The notes under the pieces were generated by a model. The model saw nothing but the letters and a program-made list of their open reading frames with translations. It made no database searches and was not told where the DNA came from. This document shows, one piece after another, positions 9,866 through 18,685 of a stretch of 64,000 bases of DNA. The DNA lies in assembly GCF_039851975.1 (NCBI RefSeq), contig NZ_CP156660.1, forward strand, positions 2,361,035-2,425,034, written 5' to 3'. Position numbers and translations under genes: made by a program. This stretch comes from Desulfoscipio sp. XC116 (lineage in GTDB: Bacteria; Bacillota; Desulfotomaculia; Desulfotomaculales; Desulfallaceae). Each line of letters starts with the position of its first letter. The first letter of the stretch is position 1.

Positions 9866-10417
9866 TCATAAAAGCCTGATGCGGTCCAGGGGCCAGTAAA
9901 TTAATACCGCTTTGCCAATAATGTTCTCTTCCGGCAATGCACCCCAAACCCTGCTATCGTCGCTGTTATTGCGATTATCCCCCATCATAAAATAGCTGCC
10001 GTCCGGCACCTCCTCCGGTCCGAAATCAGGAAACAAAAGCCCTTCCGGCAAATAGTCCTCCCGCACCTGCCGACCATTGATATATAAATGACTATCGCGC
10101 ATGGCCAAGCTTTCACCACCGACGCCGATAGTGCGCTTCACAAAATCCCTGTTCGGGTCGAGGGGAAACTTAAATACCATAATATCGCCCCGTTTTGGTT
10201 CACCAAAATGATAGTTGAATTTGCTGACAATAATTCTATCCCCCACTTGCAGGCTGGGAACCATAGATTCGGATGGAATGTAAAAAGGCTGAAACACAAA
10301 CATCCTGATAATAACAGCCAACAATACCGCTATAGCCACTGATTCAAAGATTTCCACTATTGCCGACTTACTCTTTATTTTTTTTTTGACCGGTTGATCC
10401 TGACCCGAATTATCCAT
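9866..10417 (-). CDS. lepB: signal peptidase I
   Basis: Membrane serine protease that removes signal peptides from exported proteins; 183 residues. A single N-terminal membrane helix (residues about 20-42) is followed by the catalytic serine in IPSESMVPSL, the catalytic lysine in DFVKRTIGVGGE, and the box GDNRNNSDDSRVWG. The start follows GAGGGG. It is separated from rplS by a transcription terminator, so it may have its own promoter or depend on readthrough. Confidence 0.95.
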   Translation of the reverse strand: MDNSGQDQPVKKKIKSKSAIVEIFESVAIAVLLAVIIRMFVFQPFYIPSESMVPSLQVGDRIIVSKFNYHFGEPKRGDIMVFKFPLDPNRDFVKRTIGVGGESLAMRDSHLYINGRQVREDYLPEGLLFPDFGPEEVPDGSYFMMGDNRNNSDDSRVWGALPEENIIGKAVLIYWPLDRIRLL

Positions 10418-10455
10418 CTTTATCCCCTCAATTTAATCATCAGTTAATTTTCATT

Positions 10456-10489
10456 TAAAAAGGGACTGTCTTATCAGCAGTCCCTGTGG
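10456..10489 (-). terminator. Rho-independent terminator after rplS
   Basis: On the minus strand an AGGGACTG stem pairs with CAGTCCCT and is followed by TTTTTAAAT. It lies just past the rplS stop codon and before lepB. Confidence 0.8.
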
Positions 10490-10491
10490 CC

Positions 10492-10836
10492 TTAGCGGCG
10501 AATTTCCTTAATACGAGCAGCTTTGCCGCGCAACTTGCGCAGGTAGTAAAGTCTGGCTCTGCGGACACGTCCTCGCTTGGTGATTTCTATTTTATCAATA
10601 CGCGGTGAATGTATGGGAAAAGTTCTTTCCACGCCGACTCCGTAAGACACACGGCGCACTGTGAACGTTTCTCCGAGTCCACCACCGCGACGTCTAATTA
10701 CTACACCCTCAAAAACCTGAATCCGTTCCCGGCTGCCTTCTACCACCTTAACGTGTACCTTAACTGTATCGCCAGGGTGAAAATCAGGAATATTTTCTTT
10801 AAACTGTCCCTGCTCAATGGCCTTGATTAAATCCAT
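10492..10836 (-). CDS. rplS: 50S ribosomal protein L19
   Basis: Ribosomal protein at the 30S/50S interface, 114 residues, the standard length. Sequence features are [46 protein letters not shown] and [19 protein letters not shown]-like C-terminus (here [19 protein letters not shown]). The leader (10837-10970) contains an imperfect hairpin CCGCTATC/GATAACGG that might be an autoregulatory leader, as known for L19 in other Firmicutes; I cannot confirm it. Confidence 0.97.
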   Translation of the reverse strand: MDLIKAIEQGQFKENIPDFHPGDTVKVHVKVVEGSRERIQVFEGVVIRRRGGGLGETFTVRRVSYGVGVERTFPIHSPRIDKIEITKRGRVRRARLYYLRKLRGKAARIKEIRR

Positions 10837-10973
10837 GCTGTAACCTCCTTCCCCTCAGATGTTCATACCCCGTTATCTTTCCAGGATAGCGGACCACCGT
10901 AATAAACCAGAAAAATTATACCACAATCCGTCTTATGGTGCAACAACCCATAAAATGCCGCACCTTTAACTTT

Positions 10974-12065
10974 TTATTTATGCCTGTTTAATATACTCGC
11001 CTTATCTAATAGGTATTCTTTAATTTTACTTGTCGGGTTATTTATGAATACGAATATTAAACCGATTACAATAACCACTGCGCCAATAAAAAGAGCGGTC
11101 TTCCAACCCTGTCGGCCTGTTTTTGATAATTCAGTTTGGGTTGGCTGGGGCGGCGGCGTTAAGCCAAGCATTTCCGGAACTGCACTGGCCAATAGAGCAA
11201 CACCGTTTTCCGCCTCCGGCTTTTGATTAGTGTACGTACCGGCTTCAATCAGCAGGGCTGTGGCCATTAAGTCCTGGTTGTAGTTACCCCGGGCCAAATA
11301 TATCTCCTTAACCAATTCGGGATTTTTTTTGTTCACATAAGCCATTAAGCGTTTGGCAAAGTCTAAATTAGCGGACATTTTTGGATTCTGCCTGCCCACC
11401 ACAAAGCGAACTTGGGTGACATCCTGGTTTGACACAGTATGACGATAGAAATCGGGGTCATCTATACCATCCCGATGCACATCAAAAATAGCCACCGGAT
11501 TTTGTTTCAACAACTTAAGGGCTGTTCGCCGGGACCGGTAATAGGCATTGGCGTCATGGGGGTCGTGGGGTGTTTTATTATAATCTACTTTTATTTTTTG
11601 TTCTTGAAGTGCATTATCAAAAATAGCCCCTACTTGAAAAATACCTCCCTTAAAAGGTATAGAGGCCGCCCCGTCGGTAGGCAAATAGGATTCATCGGAA
11701 TGCGTATGATAGATCCCGACGGGACGATTACGCCACTCTTGCTCCGACACCACAGGCACATCTTTAATTTGGTCATAATAATCCATATATGAGAGCAATA
11801 TTTTTTCCTTACCTATAAAACTAACCCGGGCGGTATTGCCATGCACACTGACTACTTTATAGTGATCACCTTTGCTGTTAATTATTTCATCACCCCTGGC
11901 GGGCTCTCGTGATGTAAGAGTCACCACATTGCCATGCCGGTCGATATGTTTATAACACACCCCCGGCACATGGTCGGCTTGGTCCCCGGCCAAAGAGGGC
12001 AGGGGGCACAATGTAAAACTTAAACAAATACCGACTATCACAAAAACTGCACGCAATTCTATCAT
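10974..12065 (-). CDS. spoIIP: stage II sporulation protein P family (cell wall amidase/endopeptidase)
   Basis: Peptidoglycan hydrolase of the engulfment machinery in sporulating Firmicutes. The 363-residue protein has an N-terminal signal segment (about 1-26), the SpoIIP catalytic core with VGIYHTHSDESYLP, FDVHRDGI and LLIEAGTYTN, and an unusual C-terminal membrane helix (about 325-345). It contains the zinc ligand candidates His and Glu of the family. The start follows GGAGGG. Its C-terminal rather than purely N-terminal anchoring suggests a paralogue of the main SpoIIP. Its presence supports an endospore former. Confidence 0.88.
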   Translation of the reverse strand: MIELRAVFVIVGICLSFTLCPLPSLAGDQADHVPGVCYKHIDRHGNVVTLTSREPARGDEIINSKGDHYKVVSVHGNTARVSFIGKEKILLSYMDYYDQIKDVPVVSEQEWRNRPVGIYHTHSDESYLPTDGAASIPFKGGIFQVGAIFDNALQEQKIKVDYNKTPHDPHDANAYYRSRRTALKLLKQNPVAIFDVHRDGIDDPDFYRHTVSNQDVTQVRFVVGRQNPKMSANLDFAKRLMAYVNKKNPELVKEIYLARGNYNQDLMATALLIEAGTYTNQKPEAENGVALLASAVPEMLGLTPPPQPTQTELSKTGRQGWKTALFIGAVVIVIGLIFVFINNPTSKIKEYLLDKASILNRHK

Positions 12066-12230
12066 AGCCGCGACCCTCCATTATAAAACATAGTAGTCTT
12101 ATAATGGCCTTATCTAATTAAAACTAGACATGGCAAACATTTAATTTATTAACAGTAAGTACTTTTTCCAAAATCCGATCATAAACTATATAAGGGTTAG
12201 GCAGCTAATTTTGATTGGAGAGAGTCATCC

Positions 12231-12296
12231 ATGTCAATTTTAATATACCGCCGGGCACAAAAGACAGCTATAGCTCCGACCGGACGGTTGCGGTAA
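12231..12296 (+). CDS. possible 21-residue leader peptide ahead of the LysM gene
   Basis: A short frame reading MSILIYRRAQKTAIAPTGRLR begins with ATG after GGAGAG and ends 3 bases before the ATG of the LysM gene, which itself has only a weak ribosome binding site. It could couple translation to that gene. No homology is claimed and it may be chance. Confidence 0.3.
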   Translation: MSILIYRRAQKTAIAPTGRLR

Positions 12297-12299
12297 GCC

Positions 12300-12644
12300 A
12301 TGTCCGAGTCAATTAATCAAGTTCCTTGTTTATCCGGCAGATTTTGGATAGTCAAGCCGGGGGACACTCTTTATTTGATAGCGTCATTTGTTGGCGCCGC
12401 AATTACCGAATTAGAGCGGCTCAACCCCGGCATTGACCCCGCTGAGCTGCAGATCGGCCAACAGATTTGCCTGCCCCCGGAGAGATTCTGTCCCTCGGGC
12501 GTATTTTGGCAGGTAGCCCCGGGTGATACCCTGTACACCATCGCCCGGTCAACCGGAACGACACTGGAAAAGCTATTGGAGTTAAATCCCTACACCGACC
12601 CGTTTAAACTATTGCCCGGACAAACTATCTGCCTGCCGGGGTAA
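12300..12644 (+). CDS. tandem LysM-domain protein
   Basis: A 114-residue protein made almost entirely of two LysM repeats, residues about 13-60 (WIVKPGDTLYLIA ... QIGQQICLP) and 67-113 (WQVAPGDTLYTIA ... LPGQTICLPG). LysM domains bind peptidoglycan or spore cortex glycan. No signal peptide is present, which fits a spore coat or cortex-associated protein such as SafA-like factors, but that is inference. It lies convergent to trmD and divergent from spoIIP. Confidence 0.82.
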   Translation: MSESINQVPCLSGRFWIVKPGDTLYLIASFVGAAITELERLNPGIDPAELQIGQQICLPPERFCPSGVFWQVAPGDTLYTIARSTGTTLEKLLELNPYTDPFKLLPGQTICLPG

Positions 12645-12670
12645 ATATATCGGTCACGGTTTTCCGCTAT

Positions 12671-13435
12671 CTACGCTTTACCTTTTATAACTCCCTGAAT
12701 ATTATCCACTATTTCACGTAAGATATCCCGATCCTCATTGCTCAGCACGTCTTCCCGGAGCAGGTCGGGGCGACGCTCCAACGTTTTGAGCAAAGCCTGG
12801 CGTCGACGCCAGCACCTGATTTTTTCGTGATGTCCGCTCATCAAAATCTCCGGCACGGACAATTCTCCGTAAGCACGGGGGCGAGTATACTGCGGATATT
12901 CCAGCAACCCCTGGTAAAAGGAATCATCTTCAGCGGAGGCCTTTTCACCCAGTACACCGGGGATCATCCGGGAAACAGCGTCCACAACCACCATGGCCGG
13001 CAGCTCGCCACCGGTGAGCACATAATCACCTATGGATAATTCGTCCGTTACGGCCAGTTCCCGCACCCTTTCATCAATACCTTCGTAATGACCGCAAATT
13101 ATTACCAGGTGTTCCTCGCAAGCCAAATCCCGAGCCCAGTATTGATCAAAGGTTAAGCCGGTGGGGCACATCAATATTACCCTGGCCGGCAGCATATCGC
13201 CTCTTTGCTCACGCACATGTTCCAGAGCACGCATTATAGGCGGCGCCTGCATTACCATACCGGCGCCGCCGCCGTACGGGGTATCGTCCACTGTATTATG
13301 CTTATTGGCGGAAAAATTCCGAATATCGGTAAAGCATATTTCCAATAAGCCTTTATCCCTGGCCCGCTTAATAATGCTGCTGTCAAAGGGACCGGTAAAC
13401 ATTTCGGGGAATAATGTAAGTATGTCTATCTTCAT
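12671..13435 (-). CDS. trmD: tRNA (guanine-N1)-methyltransferase
   Basis: Makes m1G37 in tRNAs using S-adenosylmethionine; an essential SPOUT-knot enzyme. The protein from the ATG at 13435 is 254 residues, with [38 protein letters not shown] and [16 protein letters not shown]. Its ATG overlaps the rimM stop (ATGA), so it is translationally coupled to rimM. The standard neighbourhood rpsP-khpA-rimM-trmD-rplS is preserved, with spoIIP and the LysM gene inserted before rplS. Confidence 0.96.
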   Translation of the reverse strand: MKIDILTLFPEMFTGPFDSSIIKRARDKGLLEICFTDIRNFSANKHNTVDDTPYGGGAGMVMQAPPIMRALEHVREQRGDMLPARVILMCPTGLTFDQYWARDLACEEHLVIICGHYEGIDERVRELAVTDELSIGDYVLTGGELPAMVVVDAVSRMIPGVLGEKASAEDDSFYQGLLEYPQYTRPRAYGELSVPEILMSGHHEKIRCWRRRQALLKTLERRPDLLREDVLSNEDRDILREIVDNIQGVIKGKA

Positions 13436-13959
13436 GACAACTCTTCCAACCCTTCCGGCAAACAAACAGTCATTTTTTTCCCCACCATATCGACATTACG
13501 AACCACTTTCTTCAACGCCGGTATTAGTAACGGACGTTTCTTTACCCCTTCCACGATAAAAACATCATTAGCACCGGTTTGCAAAACATCTTTAACTTGC
13601 CCCAGCAAACGCCCGTCACTATCAAATACCTGCATGCCAATTATATCAAAGATATAAAACGTGTCTTTAGGCAGCGGCATCAATTCTTCCCTGGGAATCA
13701 AAAGGGAGGCGCCTTTTAAGGTCTCTGCGGCATTCATATCATCAATACCGGCAAACTTTATGATAATGAACTTTTTATGTTGATAGGTTCTTTCAATATT
13801 AATCAGGTTAGTTTGTCCTCTTAACCCGACATAAGCTGTATTCATAGCCTCAAACCGTTCGGGGAAATCGGTTAAGGGCAGAGCCCTGACTTCACCCCGG
13901 CGCCCCTGAGTGTTAACTATTTTGCCGATAGTTATATATTGCTCGTTTACATCCGACAG
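13432..13959 (-). CDS. rimM: 16S rRNA processing protein RimM, probable CTG start
   Basis: Maturation factor for the 30S subunit that binds ribosomal protein S19. The usual N-terminal sequence [20 protein letters not shown] is encoded upstream of the first in-frame ATG (13845). Reading back, the only start-like codon before an in-frame TGA is CTG at 13959, which lies about 6 bases after GAGGTGA. This gives 175 residues, normal for RimM. The PRC-barrel half follows ([15 protein letters not shown] ... VLLIPA-type). A CTG start would be unusual; a sequencing error is the alternative. Confidence 0.85.
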   Translation of the reverse strand: MSDVNEQYITIGKIVNTQGRRGEVRALPLTDFPERFEAMNTAYVGLRGQTNLINIERTYQHKKFIIIKFAGIDDMNAAETLKGASLLIPREELMPLPKDTFYIFDIIGMQVFDSDGRLLGQVKDVLQTGANDVFIVEGVKKRPLLIPALKKVVRNVDMVGKKMTVCLPEGLEELS

Positions 13960-14156
13960 AAATCATCACCTCAAACATAAATCAGCTATCACCATTATGT
14001 CATATATGGTTATAAAGCAACCATATCCTTAATGCGAACCGGTTATGTATTAATTAAATTTAGCGCTAACCTGTTTCCACAGCAAAATCGACCCTTAAAC
14101 ATGATACATAACACGAAAGAGGGCGGTATGCCCCCTTTGGTTATTATCTTATAAAA

Positions 14157-14384
14157 TTAAATAATCTCTACGGTGACCTTTTTGCGCTCTTTAGTGGCTG
14201 CCGCTTTAACAACGGCCCGAATGGCCCTGGCAATTCGACCCTGTTTACCGATAACCTTGCCCATGTCATCCTGGGCAACCCGTAATTCAATCACACAAGA
14301 TTTATCCTTTTCAATCATATTCACGGTCACCATATCAGGATGGTCGACGAGGGCCTTGGCCAATGTTTCCACCAGTTCCTTCAT
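14157..14384 (-). CDS. khpA: KH-domain RNA-binding protein KhpA/YlqC
   Basis: Small RNA-binding protein of 76 residues. It is a single KH domain with the GxxG loop in MGKVIGKQGRIARAIRAV. The ATG at 14384 follows TGAGGAGGTT, preferred over an upstream in-frame codon at 14420. It lies between rpsP and rimM, as in other Firmicutes. The rpsP stop lies 13 bases before this start. Confidence 0.93.
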   Translation of the reverse strand: MKELVETLAKALVDHPDMVTVNMIEKDKSCVIELRVAQDDMGKVIGKQGRIARAIRAVVKAAATKERKKVTVEII

Positions 14385-14397
14385 CGGATAAACCTCC

Positions 14398-14667
14398 TCA
14401 CTGGCCTTCGCCGCCGGCAACGTTTTTGTTTATACCAACCTTATTAAACAGCGCCTTAGTAGTATCCGTAAGCTGAGCTCCCTTACGCAACCACTCCGCC
14501 GCTTTGGTTTCGTTGATATTAATCACGGCCGGGTTTTTCAGCGGGTCGTAATAGCCGATTTCTTCTATAAAACGACCGTCCCGGGGAGAGCGGGAATCAG
14601 CCACCACTATCCGGTAAAACGGCTTTTTCTTGGCTCCCATTCTTTTTAGCCTGATCTTCACTGACAT
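14398..14667 (-). CDS. rpsP: 30S ribosomal protein S16
   Basis: Ribosomal protein of 89 residues with the typical N-terminus [32 protein letters not shown] (quoted in part: [18 protein letters not shown]) and the [11 protein letters not shown] motif. A perfect AAAGGAGGTG ribosome binding site precedes the ATG. It is placed directly after ffh. Confidence 0.97.
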   Translation of the reverse strand: MSVKIRLKRMGAKKKPFYRIVVADSRSPRDGRFIEEIGYYDPLKNPAVININETKAAEWLRKGAQLTDTTKALFNKVGINKNVAGGEGQ

Positions 14668-14708
14668 TTTTGTTCACCTCCTTTAGCTGGTGTAAATCCA
14701 TTACTCCT

Positions 14709-16070
14709 TTAAAATGGTGTTCGGTTTTTACCAAAACCAAGCAATCCTTTTTTCCCTTTTTTCACACCCTTCTCCATTTCCATTAACTGGCGCATCATCT
14801 TTCTGGTCTGCTCAAACTGTTTAAGCAAGCGATTGACTTCTTGCACGCTGGTGCCACTGCCCTGAGCTATGCGCCTGCGCCGGCTCCCGTTGATCTCCTG
14901 GGGATGCTGCCTTTCCCAGGGAGTCATGGATTTAATGATTGCCTCCACAAAAACCAAATCCTTTTCATCCACTTCCAAATCCTTAAGCTTTTTCATACCC
15001 CCCAGCCCGGGAAGCATGCCTAAAATTTGGTCAATGGGGCCCATTTTTTTAACCTGGCTTAATTGTTGAACAAAATCATCCAGAGTAAACTCCATGCTCC
15101 GAATGCGTTTATTAAGCTTTTCCACCTGCTCCTGATCAAAGTTGGCCTGAGCTTTTTCTATCAAAGTAAGCATATCACCCATGCCTAAAATACGGTCGGC
15201 CATCCGGTCGGGATGAAAATCTTCCAAAGCGTCCAGTTTTTCACCCATACCGACAAACTTAATGGGACATCCGGTAACCGCTTTAACAGAAAGAGCAGCT
15301 CCACCACGTGTATCCCCGTCCAGTTTAGTAAGGACCACCCCGGTTAAAGATAAACGCTCGTTAAAGGTTTTAGCCACATTAACGGCATCCTGCCCGGTCA
15401 TAGCGTCAACTACCAACAGTATCTCATTAGGTCCGACTGTCTTCGTTACATTCTGCAGCTCGGTCATTAGTTCTTCATCAATGTGCAGGCGTCCGGCAGT
15501 ATCAATAATGACCAGGTCATTACCCTCCCGGCGAGCCTTTTCCACAGCTGCCCGGGCAATATCCGGCGGAGCCACGCCGTCGCCCATATTAAATACAGGC
15601 ATATCCAATTGTCCGCCCAATACTTGCAGCTGTTTGATAGCAGCCGGGCGGTATATATCACAGGCCACCAACAGAGGCCGACGGCCCTGGCGACGCATGT
15701 GGTTGGCCAGCTTGGCGGTGGTTGTGGTTTTACCTGCCCCATGCAGTCCCACCATCATTACCACCGTGGGCGGTGCAGGAGCCAGCTCTATTTTGCTCCG
15801 GGTGCCCCCCATCAAGGAGGCTAACTCATCGTGCACAATTTTAATTACCTGTTGAGCGGGTGTGAGGCTTTGTAAAACATCTATACCCACGGCTCTTTCC
15901 CTGACCCGGGCGATAAAATCCTTAACCACTAAAAAGTTGACATCGGCGCCAATAAGCGCCCGGCGAACTTCCTTAAGGGCCTGGTCAACGTCTTCCTCGG
16001 TGAGCCGGCCCTTACTCCGCAATTTTTTAAAGGTCTCCTGGAGTTTTTCAGCTAAACCGGAAAAAACCAT
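14709..16070 (-). CDS. ffh: signal recognition particle protein Ffh
   Basis: GTPase of the signal recognition particle that targets nascent membrane proteins to the translocon with FtsY. The 453 residues comprise an N domain (1-85), a G domain with GLHGAGKTTTTAKLA (G1), DTAGRLHID (G3) and TKLDGDTRGG (G4), and a methionine-rich M domain with RRRRIAQGSGTSVQEVN. It ends in a short basic tail. It is 5 bases from ylxM. The ftsY gene often found upstream of ylxM is absent here, while an ftsY fragment lies near 63.1 kb. Confidence 0.97.
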   Translation of the reverse strand: MVFSGLAEKLQETFKKLRSKGRLTEEDVDQALKEVRRALIGADVNFLVVKDFIARVRERAVGIDVLQSLTPAQQVIKIVHDELASLMGGTRSKIELAPAPPTVVMMVGLHGAGKTTTTAKLANHMRRQGRRPLLVACDIYRPAAIKQLQVLGGQLDMPVFNMGDGVAPPDIARAAVEKARREGNDLVIIDTAGRLHIDEELMTELQNVTKTVGPNEILLVVDAMTGQDAVNVAKTFNERLSLTGVVLTKLDGDTRGGAALSVKAVTGCPIKFVGMGEKLDALEDFHPDRMADRILGMGDMLTLIEKAQANFDQEQVEKLNKRIRSMEFTLDDFVQQLSQVKKMGPIDQILGMLPGLGGMKKLKDLEVDEKDLVFVEAIIKSMTPWERQHPQEINGSRRRRIAQGSGTSVQEVNRLLKQFEQTRKMMRQLMEMEKGVKKGKKGLLGFGKNRTPF

Positions 16071-16075
16071 ATCCT

Positions 16076-16429
16076 TTACCCCCTGTCCATCTCCAGTAGT
16101 TCCTGCAATACCTCTCTGGCCCGGGCTAATTGTTGGAACGAAGGCTCTTGCGACTCTTCCAACAACCGGGCAACTTCAGCCAGTTTATTGCGCTGCATTA
16201 AAAACTTATCAATTAATTTCAGTTTAGTTTCGTAATTAGCCAGCACACTTTCCGCCCTTTTAAGGGTATCGTGCACTGCCTGCCTGCTGACGCCGTAGTT
16301 CTCGGCAATTTCCCCCAGGGAATAATCGTTTCCATAATATAATTCGATAAACTTCTGCTGTCTTTCCGTCAACAGCGGACCGTAAAAATCGTACAGCAAA
16401 GTCATCCTAATAACCTTATCCATAGGCAT
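16076..16429 (-). CDS. ylxM: YlxM-type sigma-region-4-like DNA/SRP-associated protein
   Basis: 117-residue helix-turn-helix protein of the UPF0122 family, encoded with ffh in Firmicutes and reported to modulate SRP GTPase function in streptococci. The motif YYGNDYSLGEIAENYGVSRQAVHDTLKRAE is the sigma-70 region 4-like helix-turn-helix (shown here as YSLGEIAENYGVSRQAVHD). It leads the ylxM-ffh-rpsP group on the minus strand. Upstream an AAAGTA/TACTTT inverted repeat occurs at about 16446-16461. Confidence 0.92.
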   Translation of the reverse strand: MPMDKVIRMTLLYDFYGPLLTERQQKFIELYYGNDYSLGEIAENYGVSRQAVHDTLKRAESVLANYETKLKLIDKFLMQRNKLAEVARLLEESQEPSFQQLARAREVLQELLEMDRG

Positions 16430-16651
16430 AATTAACCTTTCTGTATAAAGTAAAAATACTTTACAGCTAAATTTTACTTAATTTATGCACCGGTGTCAAG
16501 CAATCCTTCTTAAAACCCACCTTTTATTTACAACCCCGGCACTATAGCAATAACGCATTTCTATGTCAAACTAGGCTAAACCCGGTAAAATATTTTTTTT
16601 ACCAGGTAAGCTAAAAACCGCAGGAATCACTATTTCCAAAGCCACTATAAA

Positions 16652-16680
16652 TTGACATGCCTTAATTGGCATGGTACATT
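16652..16680 (+). promoter_or_regulatory. sigma-A type promoter of the aminotransferase gene
   Basis: TTGACA at 16652-16657 and TACATT at 16675-16680 are separated by exactly 17 bases. The spacer itself contains an ATGCC/GGCAT inverted repeat, a possible repressor site. The gene start is 44 bases further on. Confidence 0.75.
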
Positions 16681-16684
16681 AATG

Positions 16685-16706
16685 TTGTGCACAAAATTTT
16701 GCACAA
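16685..16706 (+). promoter_or_regulatory. 22 bp dyad TTGTGCA-N8-TGCACAA, candidate operator
   Basis: A perfect 7 bp inverted repeat lies around the expected transcription start, between the -10 element and the ribosome binding site of the aminotransferase gene. It would suit a dimeric repressor. It could also form a weak RNA hairpin. Confidence 0.6.
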
Positions 16707-16723
16707 ACCAGGGAGGTGTTATC

Positions 16724-18139
16724 TTGGGGATCAATGAACATGTATCCATAGTGTCACCCGAATTGATTATTTCTGTAGCTAGAGCCCAATCTCTGCAAAG
16801 GGACGAGGTCAGAACATTACATAAGCATTACGGCAACGCCAGTTTAGTTAATTTGATGGGTATGCTGAACTTTGACCGGCAGTTCGTCCGGGCTCAGGGA
16901 ACTCAGCTATGGGACAGCGACGGCAATGATTACCTTGATTTTCTGGGCGGTTATGGTTCGCTTAATCTGGGGCACAATCACCCGCGGATTATCGCGGCTT
17001 TGGAGCAGGTCAAAGAAATGCCTAATTTACTGCAAGCCAGTGTACCTACTATAGCGGCGGCGCTGTTGCACAACCTGGCCGTAGTCACCCCGGGCAAATT
17101 AAAAAAATCATTTTTGGGCAACAGCGGCGCAGAGGCGGTAGAAGGAGCGTTAAAGCTGGCTCGGGCCGCCACAGGGAAAAAAGCGTTTATTTATTGCCAA
17201 AACTCTTTTCACGGCAAATCCTTCGGCGCCCTCTCCGTGACGGGACGGGATAAATACCGCAAACCTTTCGAGCCGCTATTGAGTGAATGCGTTGAAGTAC
17301 CGTTCGGTGACATTAACGCGCTTCGCCGTGCATTAAAGGAACATCAGGCCGCAGCCTTCATAGTAGAGCCCATCCAGGGCGAAGGCGGCGTAATCACACC
17401 GCCCCCGGGTTACCTGCCCGAAGCCGCACAGGCTTGCCGGGAAGCCGGGACTTTATTCATCGCCGATGAAATTCAGACCGGTTTTGGCCGAACCGGGAAT
17501 ATGTTTGCCTGCCAGCACGAAAACGTAGAGCCGGATATTATGTGCCTGGCTAAATCCCTGGGCGGAGGGATTATGCCGATAGGAGCGTTCATTACTACTG
17601 AAGACATCTGGCATAAGGCCTACGGCAGCGTGGAAAAAGCCACTCTGCATACCTCAACCTTCGGAGGTAATACCTGGGCGGCCATCGCAGGTGTAGCGGC
17701 TATAGAGATACTGGTCCAAGAAAACCTTGCGGAAGCAGCCGGGGAAAAGGGACGCTATTTCATTACAGGACTGGAAAATTTACAAAAAAAATACCCCCTA
17801 CTGCAGAAGGTGCGGGGACGAGGACTTTTGATCGGTATTGAGCTGGCTCAACCGGGCAATCTGGCCAACAAGGCTACAATGGGAGTAGCCTCAAAACTTT
17901 CCAACGAATACCTGGGCAGCATGGTGGCCGGCGAGCTGCTTAATAAACACCGTATCGTCACTGCGTACACATTAAATAATCCTAACGTAATCAGGCTGGA
18001 ACCACCCCTAATTGTCAGCAAAAAAGAAATTGACTATGTGCTAAACGCCCTGGAAGATGTGCTTAAACGAAACAAAGGCTTTTTCAGTTTCGCGGCCACC
18101 AGCGCTAAAACGGTACTGAGAACCATAAGGAAAAAATAG
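16724..18139 (+). CDS. class III aminotransferase, putrescine aminotransferase-like
   Basis: PLP enzyme moving an amino group from putrescine, ornithine or a similar diamine to a keto acid. Conserved parts include FLGGYGSLNLGHNHP, FLGNSGAEAVEGALKLAR, the aspartate in IADEIQTGFGRTG and the Schiff-base lysine in CLAKSLGGGIMPIGAF. Residue pattern and the LNNPNVIRLEPPL C-terminus resemble E. coli YgjG (PatA). The start is the TTG at 16724, six bases after GGGAGGTG; this gives 471 residues. It is a single-gene unit with its own promoter and operator-like dyad. Confidence 0.88.
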   Translation: MGINEHVSIVSPELIISVARAQSLQRDEVRTLHKHYGNASLVNLMGMLNFDRQFVRAQGTQLWDSDGNDYLDFLGGYGSLNLGHNHPRIIAALEQVKEMPNLLQASVPTIAAALLHNLAVVTPGKLKKSFLGNSGAEAVEGALKLARAATGKKAFIYCQNSFHGKSFGALSVTGRDKYRKPFEPLLSECVEVPFGDINALRRALKEHQAAAFIVEPIQGEGGVITPPPGYLPEAAQACREAGTLFIADEIQTGFGRTGNMFACQHENVEPDIMCLAKSLGGGIMPIGAFITTEDIWHKAYGSVEKATLHTSTFGGNTWAAIAGVAAIEILVQENLAEAAGEKGRYFITGLENLQKKYPLLQKVRGRGLLIGIELAQPGNLANKATMGVASKLSNEYLGSMVAGELLNKHRIVTAYTLNNPNVIRLEPPLIVSKKEIDYVLNALEDVLKRNKGFFSFAATSAKTVLRTIRKK

Positions 18140-18237
18140 TAGGCCTCATTAATAAAATCTAAAAGGATTATATTCATTTGCAGCGAATAAATAGTGCTTG
18201 GATTAAGAATATATTTTATCAGGAAAGGGGAAAAGGT

Positions 18238-18495
18238 ATGCCGATATACGAATATAAATGCGGTTGCGGCAAAGTGTTTGAAGTATTGCAAATACCCGGC
18301 AAAGATAACGGCCAAATCAAATGTCCCGAATGTGGAAGCGAAATACTATCCAAGGTAATATCCAGACCTTTTCTGCCTAATGCTGTGGGCGCACCTGCGG
18401 ATTTAAGCGCAAAGGCCGCCACCTGCTGCGGCAAAAAACCGGAGAACACCGGCTGTATGCCGGGAGAATGCTGCGGGGGCGGAACCAAAGAGTAA
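18238..18495 (+). CDS. FmdB-family zinc ribbon protein
   Basis: An 85-residue protein with the FmdB zinc ribbon at the N-terminus (MPIYEYKCGCGKVFE ... IKCPECGS). The C-terminal part is cysteine-rich (ATCCGKK, GCMPGECCGGG), suggesting a second metal site. The family is found near amidases and C1 enzymes, but its role is not settled. The ATG at 18238 follows AGGAAAGGGG. It lies between the aminotransferase and cooS and ends before a strong terminator. Confidence 0.85.
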   Translation: MPIYEYKCGCGKVFEVLQIPGKDNGQIKCPECGSEILSKVISRPFLPNAVGAPADLSAKAATCCGKKPENTGCMPGECCGGGTKE

Positions 18496-18560
18496 AAATA
18501 AATATAAAATAAACCCTTAAATATACAGCCCAACTTTTGCTTAATTTGTGTGTCCGCGAT

Positions 18561-18598
18561 AAAGGCGTTGGTCGTTTTGCCGATCAAAGCCTTTTTTT
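18561..18598 (+). terminator. Rho-independent terminator after the FmdB gene
   Basis: AAAGGC and TTGGTCG pair with CGATCAA and GCCTTT, followed by a run of T residues. Confidence 0.85.
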
Positions 18599-18615
18599 GT
18601 GTCCAATGGCTTATG

Positions 18616-18672
18616 TTGCAAAGTATGCATAAGATAACCTCTAATTTAGAAGAATAAATTAAAACTTTGCAA
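18616..18672 (+). promoter_or_regulatory. long-range inverted repeat in the cooS leader
   Basis: TTGCAAAGT (18616-18624) and its exact complement ACTTTGCAA (18664-18672) are 39 bases apart. The second arm abuts the GGAGG ribosome binding site of cooS. It could bring the leader into a stem that touches the ribosome binding site, or be two half-sites of a regulator. No known CO sensor site was recognised. Confidence 0.45.
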
Positions 18673-18685
18673 ATGGAGGTATTTT

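Noticed and set aside
15262-15855. 197-codon plus-strand open frame
   Set aside because: Antisense to ffh, which is certain. Composition is that of a reverse-strand shadow.
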